From Alistipes sp. UBA928 (GTDB taxonomy: Bacteria; Bacteroidota; Bacteroidia; Bacteroidales; Rikenellaceae), in contig DBDQ01000041.1 in NCBI GenBank assembly GCA_002293665.1, positions 1 to 15,695 on the forward strand: DNA of 15,695 nucleotides, written 5' to 3'. This document shows positions 8,601 to 13,564 of this stretch, in pieces. The first letter of the stretch is position 1. Every line of letters begins with the position of its first letter. The notes under the pieces are model-generated. The model was not told where the DNA came from and ran no database searches. It saw nothing but the letters and a program-made list of their open reading frames with translations. Made by a program: the position numbers and the translations under genes.

Positions 8601-9554
8601 GTTGTAGTTCCAGTACAGATACTGACTGTCTTTACTGCCATCGCCATCAGCATCGAACGGCAACAGATTAGCCGGCGAAACTTCATAACCATTAGCCCAG
8701 AAAGGAAGATCGGTGTCCTGAGTATCATTGGGAGCGTAAGTAACAGGAGCCCAGTCCGAGAACGAAGCACCGTTGCTTTCGCCTTCGAACTCTTCGATCC
8801 AGTTGTAGTAAACTACGAAAGTCTGGTTCTGAGAGAAGTACAGCGGAGTTTCCTGTGCAGAGTTCGCATCGGCATCATTTTCGTGATCCGGCTCTTCGAG
8901 CTCGTTGTTCCTCGAGATGGTCGACGAGGCGTTGTCGTAGCCCTGAACCCAACCGAGGATATCGATCTTGCCGAGACCACCGCTCGATTTGGAGATGGTG
9001 ATGGCAACGAGGGTCTTGGGATCCTCTTTGGTGGGCATCCAGATGGTCCAACCACCGGCACCTTCGACTGCATAGGAATAAGCGGGAGCGCTCTCGCCTC
9101 TTTTCCAAGCGATGTCGTTACCTTCGATAACGGGGAATTCCCAGTAACGCTGGTCGCCATCGACTTTGATGCGAGGCATCGTGGCGATGGCAGCTTCACC
9201 GGTGTCTACATCGTTGATGAACCAGTTGCCGTTTTCGCCGATCTTGAGCCATGCACTGTTAGGCACTCCAACATTACCACCTTTAGGAACAACGATCTCC
9301 AAAGTACCGGCAGGGTTACCGTGGGTAACGGTATACACCGTTGCATCGTTAGTTTCGGTCTTAGTAACGGATTTAACATACTCCAGGCCATCGACCTTTT
9401 TTTGAAGGGCCTGCAGGCCTTCTTCCAAAGCGTCGACCCTTTCGCATAGCTTGTCAAAATCGCCTTGCGACGGACCATTCTGGCAACTCGTGAAACCGAG
9501 CGCCAAAGCTGCCGCTCCGACCATTAAAAGCTTAAAGAAATTTGTCTTCTTCAT
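5604..9554 (-). CDS. Very large lipoprotein with N-terminal coiled coil (DUF4988-like start), function unknown
   Basis: The 1316-residue product starts with a basic n-region and hydrophobic core (MKKTNFFKLLMVGAAALALG) and a lipobox-like FTSC, giving lipidation at C24. The next residues, QNGPSQGD, lack the acidic cluster of the Bacteroidetes surface-export signal, so the side of the outer membrane it faces is open. A short coiled coil follows (about 31-58), then a small beta segment (YVKSVTKTE to VVPKGG, then WLKIGENGNWFIND). This order resembles the DUF4988 arrangement of Bacteroidales lipoproteins; that link is from memory of the family. The rest is rich in beta-prone, Gly, Asn, Asp and aromatic residues, with no motif I recognise; the C-terminus (KIHVKVYDRFGRTLEQDVDINI) reads like an Ig-like strand set. 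It has no TonB-dependent partner nearby. Codon use is strongly biased and AT-richer than its neighbours. A major structural envelope protein is plausible but unproven. Confidence 0.85.
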   Translation of the reverse strand: MKKTNFFKLLMVGAAALALGFTSCQNGPSQGDFDKLCERVDALEEGLQALQKKVDGLEYVKSVTKTETNDATVYTVTHGNPAGTLEIVVPKGGNVGVPNSAWLKIGENGNWFINDVDTGEAAIATMPRIKVDGDQRYWEFPVIEGNDIAWKRGESAPAYSYAVEGAGGWTIWMPTKEDPKTLVAITISKSSGGLGKIDILGWVQGYDNASSTISRNNELEEPDHENDADANSAQETPLYFSQNQTFVVYYNWIEEFEGESNGASFSDWAPVTYAPNDTQDTDLPFWANGYEVSPANLLPFDADGDGSKDSQYLYWNYNQITEGNGTGPVGAYDYSFGTLNVSKTAWDGGRYQIKAKNVLNILDSQDKGFIVQVHPITVPFAEYKNLTLQDSKGNVLPVGLKQPVLITGLLTRAAANSALYFVEGSNFPKGEFATREAYAEKFTANAQYSLVTEDGIRSEYTPFTITPTYLASIEAQVIKVDDKGIHAPKNNVLASFYVEKDKWNKLEFDQDYIIHPLNASPKAFVTHAEEITPIWDGDEIILHGSTSALSATGSGVAHDSSYFHPLRPVGNGFLDYTTRAALQDNEDYLSTNAVVDWYIKVGSNDQDETYVTNVFGIQFNAEKTEFRATKIPDGLTEAMFNMRVFKLGVDGKIYLQYVKINVTRQSIVTPIPISPYIVQDEFPDAVQYQAPYANGMVNNFYDVISSPLNVDLAVMFNDLRGIADVEEENLANRWMDDEWGAKTYEIVSVMNVTKNQNQTDRFDPEVTTNVVAGNYGLQPATFVETAAGNGTRMFPADQQPTAGKSVLKWIGRDNTTSVVALERGSGLNLSLSTLYDARKLDLFPNYAYSVPVDGDVRTFDIGDDYVITVDFFDKNDRKLNSIEIKFTPQRPVLDRLFQKQPRRWNEDQSVLMAYYDLPGIFPQDAWRETKFYGTDVKANDDWHTLSSAPLTTPLNAANSIIGRVAWNWLGGTAADEVISRTSTYYNVFNPGGVTDLKHTSWRPLDGGYLKVGQRGDEENPKQWVAYTQVQLKNPTGAFEGGHYSDFIGTPGGDNIAANYPRLPGTAYMTAGNGVQNPGFTAGTVVQLYNQTNQNGNLAGFANAATAAGQETPNYTNIPFADDATNPNGGNAYGDEIPMRWEIGPYIGFYHYTADEVANNDFKIKVMSALAEGRIEATDKAIENMGGNYTPINDDHIKMYDYAGNPRSIFKENVPNGSGASNLVGYTYTYIAKVLFYRPYQIDDYDIIDENDGVNNNGQEARLATGTGANFVKAHLPILTKLTNFAGPTKIHVKVYDRFGRTLEQDVDINIVDELRQ

Positions 9555-9953
9555 ACTTGGTTTTGAATTAGAAATTTGAAATTGGGATAATTAGTTTTTT
9601 TATGGATTAATAATTTGTTGTCGTTGTCGGGTTGTATCAGTTGATCTTTAATCATTTAAGTTAAGTCGTCATGCCGGCACCATGCTCTCCGCCGGGTCTC
9701 ACTCACTGGCCGGGCCGTTCGTTTCTCACACTTAGAATTCCCGGCAATACGGGAATCTTGCGTGTGTTTTTGTAAAAAATTGATTTTCGGCCTTCCCCTC
9801 ATTCTCTCTCACGCCGGTCTCTTCACTCTCTCACGTTCGATCTCTTCATCTTGCGCTCGGCCTCTCCATTCACTCCGGGCATACCTATTTTATATATATG
9901 CCACCTCTCAACACAACATCCCCCGTGGATACGGGTTGGGGGGCTGTTATTAC
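9555..9953 (-). promoter_or_regulatory. Long purine-rich 5' leader of the lipoprotein mRNA
   Basis: Together with 9954-10123 this fills the longest gap between genes. If transcription starts at the only good minus-strand -7 box (9960-9967), the leader is about 400 nt. In mRNA sense its early half (from about 9896 to 9786) is almost all A and G. It holds two copies of CGTGAGAGAG (9804-9813 and 9826-9835, 22 nt apart) and a degenerate relative near 9692-9703. Hairpins: CCCGT/ACGGG at 9922-9935 and a 40-nt bulged hairpin at 9727-9766. The last 60 nt before the ATG are A/T-rich and look unstructured, as in well-translated Bacteroidetes genes. No longer ORF is convincing within it. Confidence 0.45.
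9727..9766 (-). repeat. 40-nt imperfect hairpin in the lipoprotein leader
   Basis: Two 17-nt arms (9727-9743 and 9750-9766) around a 6-nt loop pair at 13 positions: an outer CACAC/GTGTG block, a loosely paired middle and an inner ATTCCCG/CGGGAAT block. It could be an RNA stem in the leader or a DNA operator. There is no U tract after it in the sense direction, so it is not a terminator. Confidence 0.5.
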
Positions 9954-9959
9954 GCTCTG

Positions 9960-9967
9960 CAAATATA
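9960..9967 (-). promoter_or_regulatory. -7 box, probable promoter of the large lipoprotein gene
   Basis: On the minus strand this is TATATTTG followed by C, an exact TAnnTTTG match. Upstream is a T-rich GCTTTTTTG, but its TTG is only 14 nt away rather than about 20, so the -33 element is imperfect. No other TAnnTTTG box occurs between here and the ATG at 9554. Confidence 0.55.
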
Positions 9968-10093
9968 CAAACATTTTTTTACAAAAAAGCGTTCGGGGTA
10001 GTTTTTTCAACTATTTTTCTTTGCCGCAACGTGTTTTTGGGCCTTTCGGAGACCGATGTGGTGAATAACGAGTGGCAAATGTACAAAAATAAT

Positions 10094-10101
10094 TACTTTT
10101 G
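10094..10101 (+). promoter_or_regulatory. -7 box upstream of the glucosaminidase gene
   Basis: TACTTTTG followed by C matches the Bacteroidetes -7 consensus exactly, 22 nt before the ATG at 10124. A start near 10108 gives a leader of about 16 nt. A -33 TTG at the usual spacing is not evident. Confidence 0.5.
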
Positions 10102-10123
10102 CAGAAGAAAGCTGTGATTTACG

Positions 10124-10783
10124 ATGAATAGTCTCAAAGCATTAGGGGTGGCGGCATGCCTTTTGGCGGCGTTGCCGGCGGCGGGTCAGAACCTGTCGCG
10201 CGGGGAGTACATAGAGCGGTACCGGGGGATCGCGGTGGAACATGCCGAGAAATATGGAATCCCGGCAAGTATAAAGATGGCTCAGGGAATACTTGAGAGC
10301 GGATACGGCAACGGTGAGTTGGCCCGGAAGGGAAACACGCACTTCAATATCAAGGTGAAGGCGTCGGACAACTGGAGGGGCGGGGTGGTGTACCACGACG
10401 ACGACGCTCCGAACGAGGCTTTCCGGGCATACGACACGCCGGAGGATTCGTGGATCGACCACTCGGAATACCTTGACACTCAGCAACGTTACGACTCGCT
10501 GTTCAGATACTCGGCAACCGACTACCGCTCTTGGGCACGTGGCCTGAAAAATGCAGGTTATGCCACCGATCCGCTGTATGCGGAGAAGCTTGTGCGGGTG
10601 ATAGAGGACAACCGGCTTTGGATGCTCGACGGTGGCGGCAGTGGCAGTGGCCGGAACGCCGGCAGCGAACTCGGCGGAACCATACTCGCTTCGGCCGAAG
10701 GAGCCGGAAGCTCCGGGAGCACGACCGGCGGGTTGGTCGATCCCGACCGGTTCGTGATCGTGATGCAAAGAAAAAAACGATAA
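10124..10783 (+). CDS. Secreted glucosaminidase (GH73, FlgJ-like) peptidoglycan hydrolase
   Basis: A 219-residue exported protein with a signal peptide (MNSLKALGVAACLLAALPAAGQ, cleavage near 21-22). A mannosyl-glycoprotein endo-beta-N-acetylglucosaminidase domain of the GH73 type follows, covering about 25-165. The catalytic-glutamate motif is MAQGILESGYG, with E58. ARKGNTHFNIK and the downstream FRAYDTPEDSWIDHSEYL and SWARGLKNAGYATDPLYAEKLVRVIE blocks are typical. It should cut peptidoglycan in the periplasm during growth or remodelling. Many Bacteroidetes relatives carry a C-terminal LysM domain; here there is only a Gly/Ser/Ala-rich tail (about 171-206) and a short basic end (DPDRFVIVMQRKKR). 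It starts a three-gene + strand run, 5 nt before the next gene. Confidence 0.92.
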   Translation: MNSLKALGVAACLLAALPAAGQNLSRGEYIERYRGIAVEHAEKYGIPASIKMAQGILESGYGNGELARKGNTHFNIKVKASDNWRGGVVYHDDDAPNEAFRAYDTPEDSWIDHSEYLDTQQRYDSLFRYSATDYRSWARGLKNAGYATDPLYAEKLVRVIEDNRLWMLDGGGSGSGRNAGSELGGTILASAEGAGSSGSTTGGLVDPDRFVIVMQRKKR

Positions 10784-10788
10784 CTTTT

Positions 10789-11484
10789 ATGGATAGTTCA
10801 ACGGGGTTGAAACCCCATCTGCTTCAGGCAATTATCGAGAGGAGCAACCTCTCGCAAAGGGTCTACGACAACACCTACGCCGTGATGACCAAACTCAAGG
10901 AGATACTCCACGAGTTGGCATCGGAACTCGACGAAGAGCTCGAGGAGCGGCTCGACGAACGGGTGCGCATCGAGTACCGCGACAGGGGCAAATACGAGGC
11001 CCACTTCATCTTCGGCGAGAACCTGCTGATCTTCTCGATGCACACCGACATTTTCCGCTTCGATGCGGGCGACGCGGTGTGGCAAAACCCCTACGTGGCC
11101 GACGGCGGAGCCGATAATGCATTCTGCGGAATCATAAACGTGTGGAACTTTCTGAAAGACTCTTTCGAGCACAAACGCCTTGGCGACGAGGGCTATCTCG
11201 TGGCGCGAATCTTCGTCAACCGCGAGATGCGTTTCATGGTCGAAGGCAAGGGCCAGACGGCTTTCGGCCGGGCAGAGTTCGGACGCCGGTCGGTCGACAA
11301 GGAGGGGCTGGCCGACGTGGTCGAGGCGGCGATCGACTACGCGCTGCACTTCGACCTGCTCGTGCCGCCCTACGAGAGCCAAAAGGTGGTGACGGCCGAA
11401 GTGTTCAGCACCCGCGTCGAAAACTCCAAAATGCGAACGGGCAAGATGTTAGGCTACGAATTTAATGTCGGCGACATTTTATGA
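10789..11484 (+). CDS. Conserved-looking hypothetical protein
   Basis: I do not recognise a domain in this 231-residue protein. It has no signal peptide or membrane segment, so it is probably cytoplasmic. The N-terminal third is helical and very charged (about 35-60: KEILHELASELDEELEERLDERVRIEYRDRGKYE), followed by a mixed alpha/beta region with FIFGENLLIFSMHTDIFRFD and a well-ordered C-terminal part (FSTRVENSKMRTGKMLGYEFNVGDIL). The ATG at 10789 is chosen because it follows the glucosaminidase stop by 5 nt; the frame stays open upstream, but that part only shadows the glucosaminidase gene. Its TGA overlaps the folB ATG (ATGA at 11481-11484), which suggests translational coupling. Confidence 0.85.
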   Translation: MDSSTGLKPHLLQAIIERSNLSQRVYDNTYAVMTKLKEILHELASELDEELEERLDERVRIEYRDRGKYEAHFIFGENLLIFSMHTDIFRFDAGDAVWQNPYVADGGADNAFCGIINVWNFLKDSFEHKRLGDEGYLVARIFVNREMRFMVEGKGQTAFGRAEFGRRSVDKEGLADVVEAAIDYALHFDLLVPPYESQKVVTAEVFSTRVENSKMRTGKMLGYEFNVGDIL

Positions 11485-11834
11485 CCTACGAACTGAGGAT
11501 CGAGGGGATGGAGTTTCGGGCGGCCCACGGCTGCTACGACGTCGAACAGCAGGTGGGCGGTAATTTCACGGTCGATCTCGCGCTCGAAGTGGAAGACGGT
11601 GGCGCAGCAGCAGCCGACGATATGACGCGCACCGTGAACTATGTCGAAGTCTACGAGACCGTTCGCCGGGAAATGTCGGTGCCATCGCGCATCATTGAAA
11701 ACACGGCTCAGCGCATCCTGGATACCGTCGCGGCACGGTTTCCGCAGGTTCGCCGCATCGAGGTCACCCTTGCCAAACTCGCTCCGCCGATCGGCGGCAA
11801 GGCAGGCCGGGTGGCTGTGACTTTTGTCCGGTAA
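11481..11834 (+). CDS. folB: Dihydroneopterin aldolase
   Basis: FolB converts 7,8-dihydroneopterin to 6-hydroxymethyl-7,8-dihydropterin and glycolaldehyde in folate synthesis. The 117-residue protein has the usual length. The family opening is IEGMEFRAAHGCYDVEQ, with catalytic E22; Y54 in the TVNYVEVYE block and K99 in EVTLAKLAPPIGG match the conserved tyrosine and catalytic lysine. Members act as homo-octamers of a tunnelling fold. The start codon overlaps the stop of the preceding hypothetical gene by the ATGA arrangement. No other folate gene is in the window. Epimerase side activity (FolX-like) cannot be excluded from sequence alone. Confidence 0.95.
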   Translation: MTYELRIEGMEFRAAHGCYDVEQQVGGNFTVDLALEVEDGGAAAADDMTRTVNYVEVYETVRREMSVPSRIIENTAQRILDTVAARFPQVRRIEVTLAKLAPPIGGKAGRVAVTFVR

Positions 11835-11858
11835 GACGATTCCGATTCGATTTTTTGC

Positions 11859-11866
11859 TATCTTTG
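11859..11866 (+). promoter_or_regulatory. -7 box at the 5' edge of the structured RNA region
   Basis: TATCTTTG followed by C is a perfect TAnnTTTG box, 24 nt past the folB stop. A start 5-7 nt downstream would fall at about 11871-11873, the exact first base of the outer stem of the RNA element. No -33 TTG is found at the usual distance. Confidence 0.6.
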
Positions 11867-11870
11867 CACT

Positions 11871-11992
11871 GGTCTCAAACCATTTGATTTCGGTATGAAA
11901 AATGTTCAGGAAAGAGAGCTTTAGGCCCCCGGTCCTGGACATTTTTTATGCCCTATTGGTTTGAGACCCAATAGCCGGGGGCCTTTTTTTTT
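11871..11992 (+). ncRNA. Structured RNA element (sRNA or comEC leader/attenuator), family not recognised
   Basis: Outer stem A: 11871-11882 (GGTCTCAAACCA) pairs perfectly with 11957-11968 (TGGTTTGAGACC). Inner stem B: 11892-11911 pairs with 11933-11952 over 20 continuous base pairs, three of them G-U, so the helix is complete only in + strand RNA. The 21-nt apical loop contains AGGCCCCCGG (11923-11932), which pairs perfectly with CCGGGGGCCT (11975-11984) downstream, followed by a run of nine T (11984-11992). That last pairing would form a pseudoknot with A and B or replace them as an intrinsic terminator. A further alternative hairpin, CTATTGG/CCAATAG (11953-11959/11968-11974), competes with stem A. 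It is either an independent small RNA of about 120 nt or a switchable leader of comEC. I cannot assign it to a known RNA family. Confidence 0.65.
11895..11924 (+). CDS. Possible 9-codon leader peptide inside the RNA element
   Basis: ATG at 11895 opens a frame MKNVQEREL ending at TAG 11922-11924. The frame covers most of the 5' arm of stem B and stops at the start of the GC-rich loop strand. Ribosomes on it would open stem B. There is no run of one amino acid of the kind used in classical attenuators. A second frame at 11902-11964 codes for 20 residues starting MFRKESF with a hydrophobic end. Neither has an initiation signal beyond the A-rich context. Confidence 0.2.
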   Translation: MKNVQEREL

Positions 11993-12003
11993 CAAAAAAG
12001 GCC
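11980..12003 (+). promoter_or_regulatory. Hairpin abutting the comEC start codon
   Basis: GGCCTTTTTT (11980-11989) and AAAAAAGGCC (11994-12003) form a perfect 10-bp stem with a TTTC loop, ending one base before the comEC ATG at 12005. It shares GGCCT with the strand that can pair with the upstream loop, so the two folds exclude each other. When formed it would bury the A-rich stretch just before the start codon. Confidence 0.5.
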
Positions 12004-12004
12004 G

Positions 12005-13564
12005 ATGCCAAACAAACTGACCCTGCCGGAGAAACTGCGCGCGGTGCCGCTCATGGTGGCGCTGGTGCCTATGGCGGCGGGAATCGTGGCCGGGTCGATG
12101 GTGGATGTTCCTCTCTACGTTTGGGTGGTGGTAGCGGTGGTTTGCGCCCTCACGGGGTGGTTTGCAATGCGTCGTGGCCGCGCCTTTTTTTCATACTTTT
12201 ATGTCGGGCTGACGGTTCTCTTCTTCGGAGCGGCACTCGCACGGGCACACACACCGCGACCCGTTGTGCCTCATGGTGAAAGGGTGTGGATGGAGATAGT
12301 GCTGACCGACCCGCCCGTTGCGCGCGAGGGACGCCGCGGCGCATCCTCCTACGGCGCTGTAACGCGCTGGCAACCCGACGCGACATCTCCTGCTGCCGAC
12401 GGGTGGCGCACAGTACGCGAACACCTGCTGGTGTCGATCGACACGATGTGGCGCCTCGAGGCGGGCGACCGTGTCACTTTCCGCGGTTACGTCAACCCTG
12501 TCGGCGACAGTTCGACAGGTTACAGCCGCCTGATGAGGGCGCGCGGATACAGCGGCCGAACCTACATCACGCAATACAGCCGTCCCGAAAAGTCACCGCA
12601 ACGCGCCAAAAGTCCCGCCATGTTGGCCCGAAACCTGCAATCTGCCGCCACCGAACGCCTCCGCCGCCTCGGTGGTGGGAGCTCCGACGCAATCGCCGTG
12701 GCGGCGGCAATGACAACTGGCGACAGGTCGGGAATCACACCTGCCCTGCGCCGGAATTACTCCCGCACGGGGGCGTCGCACCTGCTGGCCGTCTCGGGTC
12801 TCCACGTAGGCATAGTGTTCCTGATCATAAACGCATTGCTCTACCTGCTGCCGTTCATCCGGGGCGGTCACATCGCAAAAAACATACTTGCCGTGGCGGT
12901 GATCTGGTTCTACGCCGCGCTAACAGGCGGCTCGCCGTCGGCGGTTCGGGCGGCTTTCATGTTCACGGGCGCACAACTGGCGCTGGCCGCATCGCAGACC
13001 CGCGGCCCGGCCAACATAATGTGTGGCACGGCGGTGGTTATGCTCGCGGTGAGGCCGGGCCTGCTGTTCGACATAAGTTTCCAGTTGTCATTCGTTGCCG
13101 TCGTAGCCATAATGGCATGGTTCGCACCGCTTTACAACCTTGTCGTGAGCCGTTGGCGGATGCTCAACGCGCTTTGGGCAACGCTGCTCGTGGGTTTCGT
13201 GGCGTCGGTCGCCACCATGCCGCTCGTGTCGCACACGTTCGGGGTTTTCTCGCCCGCCGGCGTGGTACTCAACCCGCTGGTGATCTGCACAGCGTATCTC
13301 ACGGTCGGCTGTTCGCTGCTTTGGATCGCGGCGCCCGTACCATTTCTGCAACCCCTTTTCAGATGGCTCGTGGGCGGCCCGGCATGGCTCCAAAACCGGG
13401 TCGTGGAGATGGTGAGCGCGGTTCCGGGTGCGGCCATCGAGTGGCGCATGCCGCTGTGGATGGTTTTCGCCGTTTACGCCGCAATGATTATCTTTACAGC
13501 CTGGATGGCAATGGCCACAGCTGATAAACATACCAGGGAAGACATTTTCATTCTACCGCGATGA
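12005..13564 (+). CDS. comEC: ComEC/Rec2-family membrane channel protein (short form)
   Basis: ComEC forms the inner-membrane channel for single-stranded DNA during natural transformation. The 519-residue protein has N-terminal membrane segments (about 13-32, 37-53, 61-79), an extracytoplasmic OB-like DUF4131 region (about 90-200), and the Competence domain with HLLAVSGLHVG (259-269), PSAVRA (310-315) and FDISFQLSF (354-362), followed by further hydrophobic segments to residue 500. It lacks the C-terminal metallo-beta-lactamase nuclease domain of the Bacillus protein, as is common in Bacteroidetes. The ATG at 12005 directly follows the RNA element. Its stop overlaps the next ATG (ATGA at 13561-13564). 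Whether the host is transformable cannot be told from this window. Confidence 0.93.
   Translation: MPNKLTLPEKLRAVPLMVALVPMAAGIVAGSMVDVPLYVWVVVAVVCALTGWFAMRRGRAFFSYFYVGLTVLFFGAALARAHTPRPVVPHGERVWMEIVLTDPPVAREGRRGASSYGAVTRWQPDATSPAADGWRTVREHLLVSIDTMWRLEAGDRVTFRGYVNPVGDSSTGYSRLMRARGYSGRTYITQYSRPEKSPQRAKSPAMLARNLQSAATERLRRLGGGSSDAIAVAAAMTTGDRSGITPALRRNYSRTGASHLLAVSGLHVGIVFLIINALLYLLPFIRGGHIAKNILAVAVIWFYAALTGGSPSAVRAAFMFTGAQLALAASQTRGPANIMCGTAVVMLAVRPGLLFDISFQLSFVAVVAIMAWFAPLYNLVVSRWRMLNALWATLLVGFVASVATMPLVSHTFGVFSPAGVVLNPLVICTAYLTVGCSLLWIAAPVPFLQPLFRWLVGGPAWLQNRVVEMVSAVPGAAIEWRMPLWMVFAVYAAMIIFTAWMAMATADKHTREDIFILPR

Noticed and set aside
5607..9449. Long + strand open frames (5607-8210 and 8433-9449) opposite the large lipoprotein gene
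   Set aside because: They are in codon register with the minus-strand gene, so they arise from its avoidance of TTA, CTA and TCA. Their products have no domain, and the minus-strand gene has signal peptide, lipobox, promoter box and terminator.
9656..9802. 48-codon minus-strand frame in the lipoprotein leader (starts MRGRPKIN)
   Set aside because: Arg/Lys-rich, contains the imperfect hairpin, has no conserved feature and could be chance in purine-rich sequence.
9762..10117. Two + strand frames of 79 and 88 codons before the glucosaminidase gene
   Set aside because: Low-complexity Ser/Leu/His-rich translations of the complement of the purine-rich leader, with no initiation signal or domain; they cross the divergent promoter region.
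10531..10788. Upstream extension of the 231-residue hypothetical protein
   Set aside because: This part only reads the glucosaminidase gene in another frame. The ATG at 10789, 5 nt after that gene's stop, is the sensible start.
11871..12003. Integron attC site, CRISPR repeat or transposon end at the stem-loop
   Set aside because: The arms do not carry RYYYAAC/GTTRRRY boxes, there is no repeat-spacer pattern or target duplication, and the G-U pairs favour an RNA role.
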